The notes: generated from the letters alone by a model not told the origin. A stretch of DNA of 48,446 nt from Jaenimonas drosophilae (GCA_030849065.1 JASAON010001534.1:1-48446), one strand, 5' to 3'. Positions 1-9,420 are shown, numbered from the stretch's first letter. Made by a program: numbers and translations.

Positions 1-1449
1 CCGCCAACGCAAACGGTTGATGGTGGCGAAGTAGTCCAGCGGTGCAATCTCCTCCACCCACTCGCACTGCGCCGAAATGATCATCCCCGAGGCAGCTGCT
101 GCAGCGGTGGATTCTCTTCCTCCATCGTTGTTGTTGTTGTTGTTGGCACCACCACCACCACCACTTGGGGGAGGGACGGCGTGGCTTGGCAGTGGCCGCA
201 TCGCATCCGCGCCTCCGCCCTTGATGGAGAGGAACTCGATGCGGCAATCTGATTTGGTTTTTCCCTGGCGGTAGCAAACCGCCAACAAATCTGAAAAAAG
301 AGGGTGAAAGGCCATGGAGAGGCCTGGACCGACGAGTGGGATGCGCTGTGGGGTTTCCACGTGGCGCCGGTCGTAGAGAATGAGCTCACCCGCACTGGAG
401 GCGTCGGTGATGATGAAGATGAGGTTCGGGTCCGACGGGGAGAAGGCCATATCCCGAACCTCGGAGCGCGTCTTGTGCGCGGGAGGTCGGAGGACGAGGG
501 TGGGCGGGAACACCTTGGTGCCATCGGTGGGCACCTGCCACAGCTCAAAGTGCGTATGTGGGGAGCTCAGGGCGAGGGTGTAGGGGTGATGCGGATCCCA
601 GGCGAGCTTATCCACCAGCACACCGCCCAAGTCAATGGAGAGCATGATGAGCTGCTGCGCCAACGGACCTTGTTGCTGGCGCTCGGCAAAGGCTGTGGCT
701 TTGGTGGTTGCTCCTCCTCCAGGCAGCCGTGCATGTGAAGATGGCAGGCTGGTGGCGGAGTTGCACTGCGACTGATTGCCGAGTGAGGGGGCAACAACGG
801 CGTGGGCCATCGATCCAGCCCCGACTGTGGTGGCTGCGTGAAGAATCTTGCCCTTGACGTGCTGATGCACGAAGAAGGAGGTGTGCTTGTCTCGAGCGGC
901 AGGGCGGTATTGCAGCACATCCATGATGATGGTGGCACAACGGCCGTACTGGACGAAGGCCACCGTGGCCTCCCGATCACTTGGATAGCACTGCAGTGCT
1001 TCGATGCGCTGCACATTGCCAACGGAGCCAATGTGTTGCAGCACAAAGGGGCGTTGTGTGGGGAGAGGGAGTGCGCCTGCCCCACCTCGAGACGCTCCAT
1101 GGGAGGGAGTGTGGTTGGCAAGTGGAGAAGCGGAGGAGAGTTTGCCGAGATCAATCCCAACGACAGGAATAACTTCAAGGATATGAAGAAGTCGTGCGCA
1201 CCCAACAAAGACGGCGCGGAAGGCGGGGAGGTACTCCACACAGCTCAGATTCTCACTAATTTTCACAGGATTCTGTGTGGGAAGGAGAGCCTTTGGGCTC
1301 CCACAACTCTTGGTGGCGTCGGCGTTGAGCTCCACGACATCGGCAGCATCGTGTGTGCGCGTGGTGCGTGGGCTGGATGTCGTGGGGGGATCGGCAGTTG
1401 GCACAGAGAGGTCGTCGTCGTTGTGGCGCTCACTCGCCACGGTTGACAT
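1..1449 (-). CDS. WD-repeat protein, N-terminal part (gene runs off window start)
   Basis: The frame opens at an ATG at 1449 and stays open for 483 codons to base 1, so the C-terminus lies outside the window. The first ~50 residues are Asp/Thr-rich and disordered. Beta-propeller-like strands follow: KLAWDPHHPYTLALSS...FELWQ at roughly residues 275-305, then VRDMAFSPSDPNLIFIITDA with LILYDRR, both typical WD40 blade patterns (A/F-x-P...L...-x-x-W or Y-D). A Gly/Asn homopolymer stretch near residues 430-445 comes from GGT and AAC triplet runs. The last visible motif, ATINRLRWR, faintly recalls the IASVARVKWR strand of WDR24/Sea2-type propellers, but this is only a hint. WD proteins are scaffolds; the partner complex here is unknown. 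The start is supported by a pyrimidine tract and AG about 110 nt upstream. Confidence 0.75.
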   Translation of the reverse strand, partial: MSTVASERHNDDDLSVPTADPPTTSSPRTTRTHDAADVVELNADATKSCGSPKALLPTQNPVKISENLSCVEYLPAFRAVFVGCARLLHILEVIPVVGIDLGKLSSASPLANHTPSHGASRGGAGALPLPTQRPFVLQHIGSVGNVQRIEALQCYPSDREATVAFVQYGRCATIIMDVLQYRPAARDKHTSFFVHQHVKGKILHAATTVGAGSMAHAVVAPSLGNQSQCNSATSLPSSHARLPGGGATTKATAFAERQQQGPLAQQLIMLSIDLGGVLVDKLAWDPHHPYTLALSSPHTHFELWQVPTDGTKVFPPTLVLRPPAHKTRSEVRDMAFSPSDPNLIFIITDASSAGELILYDRRHVETPQRIPLVGPGLSMAFHPLFSDLLAVCYRQGKTKSDCRIEFLSIKGGGADAMRPLPSHAVPPPSGGGGGANNNNNNDGGRESTAAAAASGMIISAQCEWVEEIAPLDYFATINRLRWR

Positions 1450-1559
1450 GAGCGTGAGTGGGTGTTTACCTAGAAGAGATCTATCTGGAGCGTGTTTCTC
1501 TGCGCTATAGGTTGGATGCCCTGAATCGTGTGTGTGGGCAGCCGATGCATTCAATAGGG

Positions 1560-1607
1560 CTACGACACACAACAACAACAACAACAGCAGGAGAGAGAGA
1601 GAGAGGA
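1560..1607 (-). promoter_or_regulatory. Predicted trans-splice acceptor for the WD-repeat gene
   Basis: The coding strand has an almost pure CT run (1589-1607) and GTT repeats, then the first AG at 1561-1560. This would leave a 5'UTR of about 110 nt. Inferred from the pattern only. Confidence 0.5.
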
Positions 1608-1813
1608 TGTACAGCGCCGAGAGATGGAGGGACGCAAGCTCGTTCGCTTCATTCCACAGTTTCGGAGAAATTAAGTCAAAAAAACGCCCACGACAATAAC
1701 ATCCCGTACAGCAATAACATCGCAGAGTAAAAATAATCGATCCAAGGAACTGAGATCGTTGAGAATCAAGAGCACCGACATTGATGGAAGAAAAAAGGGA
1801 AGGAAAACATGAA

Positions 1814-1842
1814 AACAACAACAACAACAACAACAACAACAT
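1814..1842. repeat. (AAC)n / (GTT)n microsatellite
   Basis: Nine to ten consecutive ACA/CAA triplets, the longest of several AAC tracts in this intergenic region. On the transcribed minus strand it reads as GTT repeats. Confidence 0.8.
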
Positions 1843-4006
1843 CATGAAAAAAAAAAGAATGAGTGTGTGAGGGTACATGGAGCATCCAGTCATCTTCGTC
1901 ATCTGCATCCTCTTGTGAAGCGAGCACGGCGTCCGTCCTTCTACATGCATGAATAGAGGATCATCCGCGGAGTGGCACACGGAACAGCGTTGTGCGGAGA
2001 GGAAAAAGGGGATGACGAAGGGTGGCAGTGAATGGAGCTGAAAGAAAGACAAAAACAATGCTGGAGGAACGAACACGTCGAAACAAGAAGAATTTTCCGC
2101 AGCAGCACACGCACGCAGCAATCATGGTGCATCTCAACATCTACAAAGAGAAGATTATCATCTCCATTGTGTGCGTACGTGTGTTGATCGTGTGATGATG
2201 AGGAGGTCCTCTCCAACCCCATTCATGGCTGGTACGCAAAAAGATACAACACACAACGTTATTATTTTTTTTAAAAAAGAGAAGTGATGGCTTGCAATCT
2301 GCTGGATCTACACACCACCCACACGCCACAGAACCACAAAATGTGGAACGAAGAGCAGAAAGCCAAACACATGCAAACAGCGCTTGCACATGAGGTGCTT
2401 CTCACCCAGATGCATGTGTCGGTGATGGCATCGCATGAAGATCAACGGGAACAGCCAGTTGGACCAACATCTAATGCGCATTACCCAGAAAAAAAAGGAT
2501 TGCGTGGAACCAGCAAACACAACCAAATGATTGAGTTCTAACCGCAAAAAGAACATGAAAAAATGGGGGAGAGGGAGAGCGGGAGGGGGAGGGGGCAGGA
2601 GATCAACGCCGTGTGGCTGCATCTCTGCAAGATCAAATAGAGATGATCGTCCCCATAGGCACCCACATCGTCGGCTATCAAACAGCAACACGACGTGACG
2701 TCGTGAGATGTCGTAGCGATGGGATCACAGATCCAAAACAACAAAGAAAAAAAAGGTTGTTAATGGTGAACGTAAACAAATGACAGCAAAAAAAAAGAGT
2801 CAATGAATTTGAAAGCGCCAAATCTGCGAAAACAACAACAACAACAAGAAACAACCGACAACGACAACGACAACGACAACGACATCAACACACATCAAGT
2901 ATGAGGTACTAAGCGCTGACGAGATCCAATGTTATGCCACAAGTGGGTAGATCATACAGCTAAAAAAGAGCGTACCGTGTCATATAGCAACAACAACAAC
3001 AAAGAAACAACTTACATAGAAATAGAGCAAGCGTGATAGGAATGCCTGGATGTTCTTTGACAACGGAACAATGTGAGGGATTTGCTACGATGGATCCGCG
3101 ACGATGGAGCATCCAGCTGCTGGATTCAAGGACGTCCGCCATAAGTGGCGGTGTGTCAGACCCAGCCAGTGGCACACAACTCAATCGTACGAGAGTGAGA
3201 GAGAGGAAGGTAGGGAGGGAGAGGTGGATGGAGAGGACTCGCTGAATGTTCCGCAACGCAACGGGCCTCCTTGTGAAAATATATGAACGAACGATGGAGC
3301 TCCTCTTCGATGATGCACACCTGTGCTCTCCCTCAGACACCAACGCACATCTTCTTATACAACCTCAGCCAACATTCTTGTAGAGTCTGTTGCTGTGGCG
3401 ATGGTGTGCCATGTGCGGAGCAGAGGGAAGCAGTTAAGTATGGTTCATGCATCGGTGGTGGGAGTGCGGCAGAGATTGCGTCGTGGAAAGAGCGTCATCC
3501 TCCGTTCTTCTGATTGGAAGCAGGAGGTGAGGTCTTGACACGACGAAAATATCTGGTACGTCCCAACGAAATTGTTTTTTCTTTGAGATCCACGGGAGCT
3601 GTAAACGCAGGAACAAACAGAACAAAAAACACATTGAAAAAAACAGCAAACAACGACTGGTATGAAAAGAAAACTCACACGAACCACTAGGTAGGCACAC
3701 AGGGTTCAGTCCCCCCACATGAGCAGCATGATGAGCGCGCCAGACTGATGCCGTACATGTGCGTAAAAGAGAGAGAACTGGTGGAGCTCATGAAGAAGCC
3801 CTCGTGTGTTGGGCGTGGGCCACAAGAAGGACGTAGATGGAAAAGAACACAATTTGACTACGTCATGCTCCGAGCTGTCGCTCCGATAGAGAGCGCACAT
3901 GAGTGAATAACATGAATGTGAAAAAAAAAAAGAATCATGTGGTGCAATCATCGGAGCGCCAACTCGGTCTTCTACGTCCTACGTGGCTACTGCGTGTTGC
4001 ACAACA

Positions 4007-5617
4007 TCAGTCAGCCAAGTGGACAAAAGAAACGCGTTCGGTGGAGCTCATGACGGGTGCGATGGGCGCTTGGTTTCGACGAGTGGCGAGTCGTGAGAGG
4101 AGAAGCGGGGACTTGAGCGAGGAGCTTCCAGCCTGACCAATGGGGCTCGCCATGGAGCTGTTGAAGTGATAGTTGTCCATGACGCTCACCGCGGTGGTGG
4201 AGCCGTACTTCATGCTGGAGCGTCGCGACATGCTCAAGGATGGGGTGAGGGCCAACAAGGGTGATGGGCCCGAGGCGACGTAGGAGACCACTGACACAGG
4301 TGCGGAGGTTTTGTTGTTGGCGTTGAGGGACGGAGCGGCGGCCAGCTTCCGCGGAGGGTGCAGAGGCGGGGGAATCGATGGACGGGCGGTGAGGGGCGTC
4401 ATGGGAGGGGCAAAACTACGCTGAATACGTCCAGAGCGCTTGCGAGTTTCCATCAGGCTGCCACTTGTGGAGAGGAAGTCGGGGTGGCTCGGTGAGCTTC
4501 GCAAACTACGCTGCCAAATGCCAATGATGGCGCTATTGCCCGTGAGGGAGTGGAGGGCGGAGTCATCTTCCTCGCCGGTGGTGCGCTCAACGGGGTTGGC
4601 CGGCTTGAAACGCAACCCAGCACCCTGCACTCGCATGCCCGGATAGCGGCCCGTATCGACGTCCCGCACTAGAGAGTGATAGCCCTGCACTTCGTTGAGC
4701 ATGGTGCCGTCTTCGTGCCCGCCACTCCGGCGACGGAAGGAGGAGAGATTGCGTGGCACAACGTAGCACACACCATCCACCTCCTCCCTAGGAGTTGCCG
4801 ATGCCGGTGCATCGATCTTTGCATCGTTGTTCGGGCTGAAGGGTACATAGCGAGGCGAGACACGTGAGAGTGCGCGCAGCTGTACGCGGCAGACGGCAGG
4901 CGCCTTCTCCGTGATGCCGTTGAGGGTGATGGGGGTGGCCGTGATGGCGAGTGCATCCACCTCACTTCCTTCGCACTCCTCCGCGGCTGGAATCATCCCA
5001 GCACGCGAACAGCGATCAAAGTCAATGCTGACGGAAAGCTGAGCACTAAAATCGGTGTTGGATGAGAGGCCGCCCTTTGAGGTATCTCCAGGCCGTCGGC
5101 GTGGGTCATCGCGGTTGGGCGAGCGATCAAAGACGCGTCGGGAGCCGTTGTCACGACGCAGAAAACGAGATCCAGCGGAGGAGGTTCCTGTCAGCGAGAA
5201 CAAATTGCCGTTTTCACGCTCAAGGAGTGGAAGTGGGGCGCAGTGGAGCTCATCACCCACAGCGCTGGAGTTGAGCGCACCCAGGTGAGGCAGCTTCAGA
5301 CCTTTGCGCTCCGGGGTAATGACGCCACTCGTGAAGGTGCACTGCGAGGCACCATAGCCACCGCAGTAGCAGCCTGACTCGCACTCCGACAAATCCCCAT
5401 CATCCATGGACACAGAAGACTGACGGCACACGAAGTCTAGCGGGTCGGTATCGGGCTCATCATCGCCGTCGTACTCACTTCGGGCACGAGGGTGGCGTCG
5501 AAGGGCATCATCCTTTCGCGGTGATTCGCGAACACTGTTGGAGCGCATCATGCGCTTTGGGGTGGCGTAGTCTTCGTCCGGTTGTGGAGGTGAAGCACAC
5601 ACCGCGTGGTGCATCAT
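4007..5617 (-). CDS. Unknown disordered Ser/Pro/Arg-rich protein (536 aa)
   Basis: I do not recognise a family. The reading frame extends to 5626 but only by a TTG; the first ATGs are a tandem pair at 5617 and 5614, used here. The protein is low in hydrophobic clusters and rich in Ser, Arg and Pro. Many SP/TP and RxxS sites (RSNSVRESPRKDD near the start, RDNGSRRVFDRSPNRDDP in the middle, STSGSLMETRKRS later) suggest multiple phosphorylation. A short Cys cluster (CESGCYCGGYGASQC, about residues 80-95) is the only local feature that might bind metal. The C-terminus ends in an RNQAPIAPVMSSTERVSFVHLAD segment. It is probably a phosphoregulated scaffold or RNA-associated protein, but that is inference. 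Confidence 0.8.
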   Translation of the reverse strand: MMHHAVCASPPQPDEDYATPKRMMRSNSVRESPRKDDALRRHPRARSEYDGDDEPDTDPLDFVCRQSSVSMDDGDLSECESGCYCGGYGASQCTFTSGVITPERKGLKLPHLGALNSSAVGDELHCAPLPLLERENGNLFSLTGTSSAGSRFLRRDNGSRRVFDRSPNRDDPRRRPGDTSKGGLSSNTDFSAQLSVSIDFDRCSRAGMIPAAEECEGSEVDALAITATPITLNGITEKAPAVCRVQLRALSRVSPRYVPFSPNNDAKIDAPASATPREEVDGVCYVVPRNLSSFRRRSGGHEDGTMLNEVQGYHSLVRDVDTGRYPGMRVQGAGLRFKPANPVERTTGEEDDSALHSLTGNSAIIGIWQRSLRSSPSHPDFLSTSGSLMETRKRSGRIQRSFAPPMTPLTARPSIPPPLHPPRKLAAAPSLNANNKTSAPVSVVSYVASGPSPLLALTPSLSMSRRSSMKYGSTTAVSVMDNYHFNSSMASPIGQAGSSSLKSPLLLSRLATRRNQAPIAPVMSSTERVSFVHLAD

Positions 5618-6206
5618 CACTGACAATCCTTTCTGGTGTATTTCTGGATGGAGATCCAGGCTCTATCCTTCCTTTGTGCCGCAGTGGGTGAGGTTGGAGT
5701 GGATATCTCCCCACGGCTCACAGAAGAATCTGCGACGGGAATAATTTTGGTATTTGAGAAACACAATGAAGAAGCCCTCCACACAAGACACAAAAGATGA
5801 GCAAAGACCAGCAGTGCCCTCACAAGGTAGGCAGGACTTGTCTTGCGGATGGATAGGGGAAGAAAGTGGGAGGAGCAACAAAAAAAGAACACAAAAACGA
5901 GAAAAAGAAAATAGAGAAAGCGGAGCGACTTGCGTGGAGCAAGTCGTGGAGAAGAGAGCCGGTGTGGTTGTTTCAGAACCAACGTGAGCGTGCCTCACCA
6001 CTTCTGCTGACTTCGACGAGCAGCTGCTCTACAGTATGAAGAAACAACGCGAGAAGGTGAGAGAAGAGGGAGAGAGAGAGGGAGGGGGGGGGGTAGTAGA
6101 GATGAGAATCAAATGATCATTGTGCCTGCAGAGCACTCATATAACCATTCCATGAAACAGTAAACCACCACATTTAACTATGTGTGAAGACTACGAGAAT
6201 GCTGAC
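5618..6206. other. Intergenic region with 5'UTR of the 4007-5617 gene
   Basis: Apart from the splice signal described above it holds a purine-rich plus-strand block around 6056-6093 (GAGAGA and a run of ten G), which is pyrimidine-rich in the transcript and belongs to the glutaredoxin 3'UTR side. No coding signal. Confidence 0.5.
5842..5931 (-). promoter_or_regulatory. Predicted trans-splice acceptor for the 4007-5617 gene
   Basis: A roughly 70-nt T/C-rich tract on the minus strand (5931-5862) is followed by the first AG at 5843-5842, predicting a 5'UTR of about 225 nt. A second AG lies just before the start codon but has no tract next to it. Confidence 0.45.
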
Positions 6207-6533
6207 TTAGCGGGCTCGCTCCAACGTACTTGCCAGCGTGCCTTTCCGATACAGGGCCACTACATCGTCGTAGCCACCGAGGTACTTCCCATTCAGAAAG
6301 ACCTGCGGAACGGTCTGCACGTTGGTGCGTGAGACGACCTCTTCAAAGAGCGCCCTGCCGTTTGGAATGATGTCAATCTCAAGCGACACGAAGCGGTGCT
6401 TCAGTTCGATAAGAAGCACTTTCAGCTTCGTGCAAAATTGGCAGTAGGTGGCACTGATGAGAACAATCTTGTTGCGCTTCAACATGGAGTCCAGAAACTG
6501 CGGGGCTCTGGAAGGATCAAGAGCGGCGTTCAT
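6207..6533 (-). CDS. Dithiol glutaredoxin, CQFC type
   Basis: This 108-residue protein is a complete single-domain glutaredoxin. The active-site CQFC is at Cys31-Cys34 after a KNKIVLISATY beta strand, the cis-proline loop TVPQVFLNG has Pro76, and the glutathione/trypanothione-binding GGYDD follows at 86-90. Glutaredoxins reduce disulfides and glutathionylated proteins; in kinetoplastids they are recharged through trypanothione. T. brucei is reported to have two dithiol glutaredoxins, one with CPYC and one with CQFC; this sequence matches the second type, which has been placed in the mitochondrion there. I see no cleavable presequence here: the N-terminus (MNAALDPSRAP) is short. The start is the first ATG after a T-rich tract and AG only about 30 nt upstream. 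Confidence 0.93.
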   Translation of the reverse strand: MNAALDPSRAPQFLDSMLKRNKIVLISATYCQFCTKLKVLLIELKHRFVSLEIDIIPNGRALFEEVVSRTNVQTVPQVFLNGKYLGGYDDVVALYRKGTLASTLERAR

Positions 6534-6561
6534 GATGGCTACGAACGGATACTATTAAGAT

Positions 6562-6580
6562 CTAATAAGGAAAAAAAGCC
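6562..6580 (-). promoter_or_regulatory. Predicted trans-splice acceptor for glutaredoxin
   Basis: GGCTTTTTTTCCTTATTAG on the minus strand, with AG at 6563-6562, 28 nt upstream of the ATG. Confidence 0.6.
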
Positions 6581-6722
6581 CAAGGATTGTGAAGAGATGA
6601 AGGTTGTAGAGAGGGAAGGAGCCTATCTCACCTAGTGGAACAGCACTCGTAATAACTTTTGTGGACTAAGTCAAACACGAACCACACTTATGCGTGCGGA
6701 CGTCACGTACCTGTTGAGGTAC

Positions 6723-9083
6723 TTAATCGTCGTACAGCATCTCAGACACAAAAGAGTCAGATTCCGATGAAGGATCCAAACTGAATTCCTCAGCCATGGA
6801 GTTATACACCTTGGTGAAGCCCAGCGCAGGGCTATCTGGGTGTGGCATCCTCTCCATATGCTGCCGCAAACGAGACACACTGAGCTCCGGGGTGGGGCCA
6901 CTCGGGCTGGTGCCGGGAGGGCTTCGTTGCCCGCTGTTGCGATGACTCCATGCTGCGACACTGTCGTGATCATGCCCAGCCTTGGGCGATTTAATGGCAT
7001 TGTTGGCACTCACCCCATTGACGCCACTCGACTTTTCCACGTGCCCATTCGCCGCTGCGTCGTTCATATCAGCAGACTCCCTGAGAAAAGGGTCATCAAC
7101 GGTGTCGGGGAGGTGGTGGGGCTCCTTGGCGGGTGAACTCTCAGCCTCGAATTCCGCGCCCTTCCCACTCCTCCGTGGAGGCTGCAGTTGACTACGACGA
7201 CCTCCATCCTCCACGGCGTCCTCCGCATCAGAAACTGGAACATTAATCAGCTTACCCTTGCGAGATTTTCGTGCCACTGATTCATCCACTTCACTCTCCG
7301 CTATACTCAGCCTGCCGCCAACGTGGGTCTCTTCCTCCTCCAACGGCTTATCCATTCTCCTACGTTTCAAGCCACTTCCCTCATGAATGCTCTCCATTTC
7401 TTCTTCACGCCGAACTCCAGAGCGCTTACGGTCCTTTGTTGTGCCAGTGGTGACTTTCTTCACGGGTGCGTCCTCATTTGAATGATCGAGGGTTGGAGCG
7501 CCACGAGCTGACTTTGTGCTTGGCCGGGCTTCATCGTCTGTGGAGCGCTTTCGGTTCTTCGTGGATTCAGCAGTGGCTTTCTTGAAGAGAGGCTCGTCAT
7601 CTGATGAGTCGGCGTTTGGAGCAACACAAGCTGTAATTGTGCTTGACTGGGCTTCTTCTACTACACGCTTTTTATAGCTCTTCTTGGGTTTGACAGTGGA
7701 TTCATCGGTGGTCTTCTTGGAGAGAGGCTCGTCATCTGAGGAGTCGGCGTTTGGAGCAGCACGAGCTGACTTTGTGCTTGGCCGAGCTTCATCGTCTGTG
7801 GAGCGCTTTCGGTTCTTCGTGGATTCAGCAGTGGCTTTCTTGGAGAGAGGCTCGTCATCTGATGAGTCGGCGTTTGGAGCAACACAAGCTGTAATTGTGC
7901 TTGACTGGGCTTCTTCTACTACACGCTTTTTATAGCTCTTCTTGGGTTTGACAGTGGATTCATCGGTGGTCTTCTTGGAGAGAGGCTCGTCATCTGAGGA
8001 GTCGGCGTTTGGAGCAGCACGAGCTGACTTTGTGCTTGGCCGGGCTTCATCGTCTGTGGAGCGCTTTCGGTTCTTCGTGGATTCAGCAGTGGCTTTCTTG
8101 GAGAGAGGCTCGTCATCTGATGAGTCGGCGTTTGGAGCAGCAGGAGCTGTAATTGTGCTTGACTGGGCTTCTTCTACTACACGCTTTTTATGGCTCTTCT
8201 TAGGTTTGACAGTAGTCACAAGCTGCGTGGTAGTGACTTGGCCGACCAACGGTTCTGTGCTGGGGGAGGAGCCGCTGGGTTCCTGTGTTGTGAGCTGAAC
8301 ACCATCAATTTCAAACTTCTTTCTCTGGGACTTCGTGGCACTTTTGGCACCGTTGGTAGCTTCTTGGCTACTCGCGCTATTCAGGGAATTGCCCACGACA
8401 GACTTACGGACCTTTGCTGAAGCGGCTGTTGGCTGTTGGAGAGGTACTTCTTCATTGGAGAGATTCACATTTGGAGGTCGCTTTGTGCTGGAGCGCGATG
8501 TGCTGTTTGCAGTAGGCTTCGTGGGGTTGCTATTATTCACTGCTGCCGTGAGTTGTGTGGTGGCAGCTTCTTCATCGTAACTGCTGTTGTTTGTGTGCTT
8601 ATTCTTTCCTTGTTGTGCTGTTCTGTTAGTCTCTGTGTTGGTGGTGATCTTTGATGGATGTACACTATCCACGAGAGGAATGGAGGCATTCTGTTCCGGT
8701 GCTACGCCAAGGGTATGTGTCTGACGATCTACACTATCCTTGCTTGGCTCAGCAAAAGGACTAGGAGTCAATGGCACAGTACGAGCTGTTGGCTGCGTCT
8801 GCGGCTCAACGGGCTGCTTGATGATGGCGATGAAGTAGTTGTGACCTTCTGTTACAGAAAAACATCCGAGTGGAAGGCCTTCACGTGGGCACACTTCATA
8901 CGAAGGTGCTCCGCGAGGTGCCTTCGTGGGTGAGTGGCTTGGACGCACAAGTTGGTACTGAAGAGTACCCAACAGCTCACCAAGATTCACAACCCCTGTG
9001 GTGTCCGCTGGAGCTCCACAGAGGTTGATCGTAAAGACTGGCCTACCTTCACCCACACTTCCAGTGCCTTGAGAGCGGTTCAT
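6723..9083 (-). CDS. SSDDE/KK repeat protein, nucleolar-phosphoprotein-like (786 aa)
   Basis: The first ~95 residues look like a small folded domain (PVFTINLCGAPADTTGVVNLGELLGTLQYQLV ... LGCFSVTEGHNYFIAIIKQP) that I cannot name. From about residue 100 the protein is disordered and alternates basic clusters (KPKKSYKKR, TKNRKRS) with acidic serine clusters (ADSSDDEPLSKK), classic casein kinase 2 sites. An 86-residue unit is repeated three times, about residues 292-549. This acidic-Ser/basic-Lys alternation is characteristic of Nopp140/SRP40-like nucleolar chaperones, but the conserved SRP40 C-terminal domain is not evident, so the match is by composition only. The C-terminus is acidic (SESDSFVSEMLYDD). 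The ATG at 9083 follows a pyrimidine tract and AG. Confidence 0.8.
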   Translation of the reverse strand: MNRSQGTGSVGEGRPVFTINLCGAPADTTGVVNLGELLGTLQYQLVRPSHSPTKAPRGAPSYEVCPREGLPLGCFSVTEGHNYFIAIIKQPVEPQTQPTARTVPLTPSPFAEPSKDSVDRQTHTLGVAPEQNASIPLVDSVHPSKITTNTETNRTAQQGKNKHTNNSSYDEEAATTQLTAAVNNSNPTKPTANSTSRSSTKRPPNVNLSNEEVPLQQPTAASAKVRKSVVGNSLNSASSQEATNGAKSATKSQRKKFEIDGVQLTTQEPSGSSPSTEPLVGQVTTTQLVTTVKPKKSHKKRVVEEAQSSTITAPAAPNADSSDDEPLSKKATAESTKNRKRSTDDEARPSTKSARAAPNADSSDDEPLSKKTTDESTVKPKKSYKKRVVEEAQSSTITACVAPNADSSDDEPLSKKATAESTKNRKRSTDDEARPSTKSARAAPNADSSDDEPLSKKTTDESTVKPKKSYKKRVVEEAQSSTITACVAPNADSSDDEPLFKKATAESTKNRKRSTDDEARPSTKSARGAPTLDHSNEDAPVKKVTTGTTKDRKRSGVRREEEMESIHEGSGLKRRRMDKPLEEEETHVGGRLSIAESEVDESVARKSRKGKLINVPVSDAEDAVEDGGRRSQLQPPRRSGKGAEFEAESSPAKEPHHLPDTVDDPFLRESADMNDAAANGHVEKSSGVNGVSANNAIKSPKAGHDHDSVAAWSHRNSGQRSPPGTSPSGPTPELSVSRLRQHMERMPHPDSPALGFTKVYNSMAEEFSLDPSSESDSFVSEMLYDD
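7437..8210 (-). repeat. Three tandem 258-bp coding repeats
   Basis: Units begin (minus strand) at 8210, 7952 and 7694, each exactly 258 bp or 86 codons. Copies 1 and 2 differ at only a few bases; copy 3 diverges in its last third. Each unit contains two SSDDEPL blocks, so the unit itself arose from an older duplication. Near identity at the DNA level points to recent unequal exchange or conversion. Confidence 0.95.
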
Positions 9084-9101
9084 GTCACTCTAGACAGGAT
9101 A

Positions 9102-9150
9102 CTACACATCAACACAATGAAAGAGAGATTGAAAAGAACAAGAGCATCTT
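9102..9150 (-). promoter_or_regulatory. Predicted trans-splice acceptor for the SSDDE repeat gene
   Basis: The minus strand reads CTCTTGTTCTTTTCAATCTC and further CT-rich sequence, then GATGTGTAG with AG at 9103-9102, 19 nt before the ATG. Confidence 0.55.
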
Positions 9151-9249
9151 GCGTACAGGATTGAGATAGTGCCATAGGAGGAGTTGGAGCAGGAGTGTTG
9201 AACGGTAGTAGCGTCCAGAAGGTATCTTAGGCCCGTTGAAAACGACCTA

Positions 9250-9331
9250 CGTCAGAATCAAACAGATGGTATGCATCAACAGAACACATCAGCCGTTTTG
9301 TTAGGTATGTATGCTGAGATTCATCATGCGA
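9250..9331 (-). ncRNA. Candidate C/D-box small nucleolar RNA, copy 1 of 5
   Basis: Read on the minus strand (the transcribed direction here) the 82-nt segment has a C box ATGATGA near its 5' end (9327-9321), a D' box CTGA about 28 nt later, a C'-like TTGATGC after 9 nt, and a D box CTGA 17 nt further (9255-9252), 2 nt before the segment ends. Lengths and spacing fit trypanosomatid box C/D RNAs. Guides would be the bases upstream of D' (CATACCTAACAAAACGG) and D (TACCATCTGTTTGATT). The terminal stem is at most 2 bp, which is weak but not unusual in kinetoplastids. No rRNA target could be checked. Confidence 0.5.
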
Positions 9332-9420
9332 GGTGTAGTTTTTAGTCGAGAGCTGCAGCGCAGCATCTGTGATGAGAAAGTGAGATCGTCAATGTTGGGG
9401 AAAGGAGCATTGCACGATGC
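9332..9420 (-). ncRNA. 89-nt inter-unit segment with stem-loop, possible H/ACA-like RNA
   Basis: On the minus strand the segment begins with a hairpin: arm ATCGTGCAATG, a 13-nt C/T-rich loop, arm CATTGACGAT (plus 9385-9418; 10 bp with one bulged G). An AGA triplet follows in CACAGATGC, about 17 nt after the stem. Trypanosomatid H/ACA-like RNAs are single hairpins ending in an AGA box and often sit between C/D RNAs, so this fits loosely, but the hairpin is short. The same segment recurs at 9503-9591, 9674-9762 and 9845-9933. Confidence 0.25.

Larger units (their letters stand above)
1450..4006. other. 2.56-kb stretch without a convincing gene
   Basis: No ORF here has protein-like composition; the longest (about 90-130 codons on the minus strand near 1941-2691 and 2960-3718) are rich in Cys, Phe, Ser and His from pyrimidine runs. 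The region holds AAC/GTT triplet runs (about 1571-1587, 1814-1842, 2830-2846, 2984-3001) and a GACAAC hexamer run near 2863-2884. It must contain the 3'UTR of the 4007-5617 gene and the 5'UTR of the WD gene. It is long for a kinetoplastid intergenic region, so a non-coding RNA or short ORF cannot be excluded. Confidence 0.5.

Noticed and set aside
567..1241. 224-codon minus-strand ORF in another frame
   Set aside because: Overlaps the WD gene in a different frame; Pro/Ser/Cys-rich composition typical of an out-of-frame translation.
802..1446. 214-codon plus-strand ORF
   Set aside because: Antisense shadow of the WD-repeat gene, whose minus-strand frame stays open for all 1449 bases and shows propeller motifs.
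9361..9420. Plus-strand C box (GTGATGA) in the array
   Set aside because: The next CTGA in that direction is about 115 nt away, too far for a C/D RNA, and the strand is opposite to transcription.
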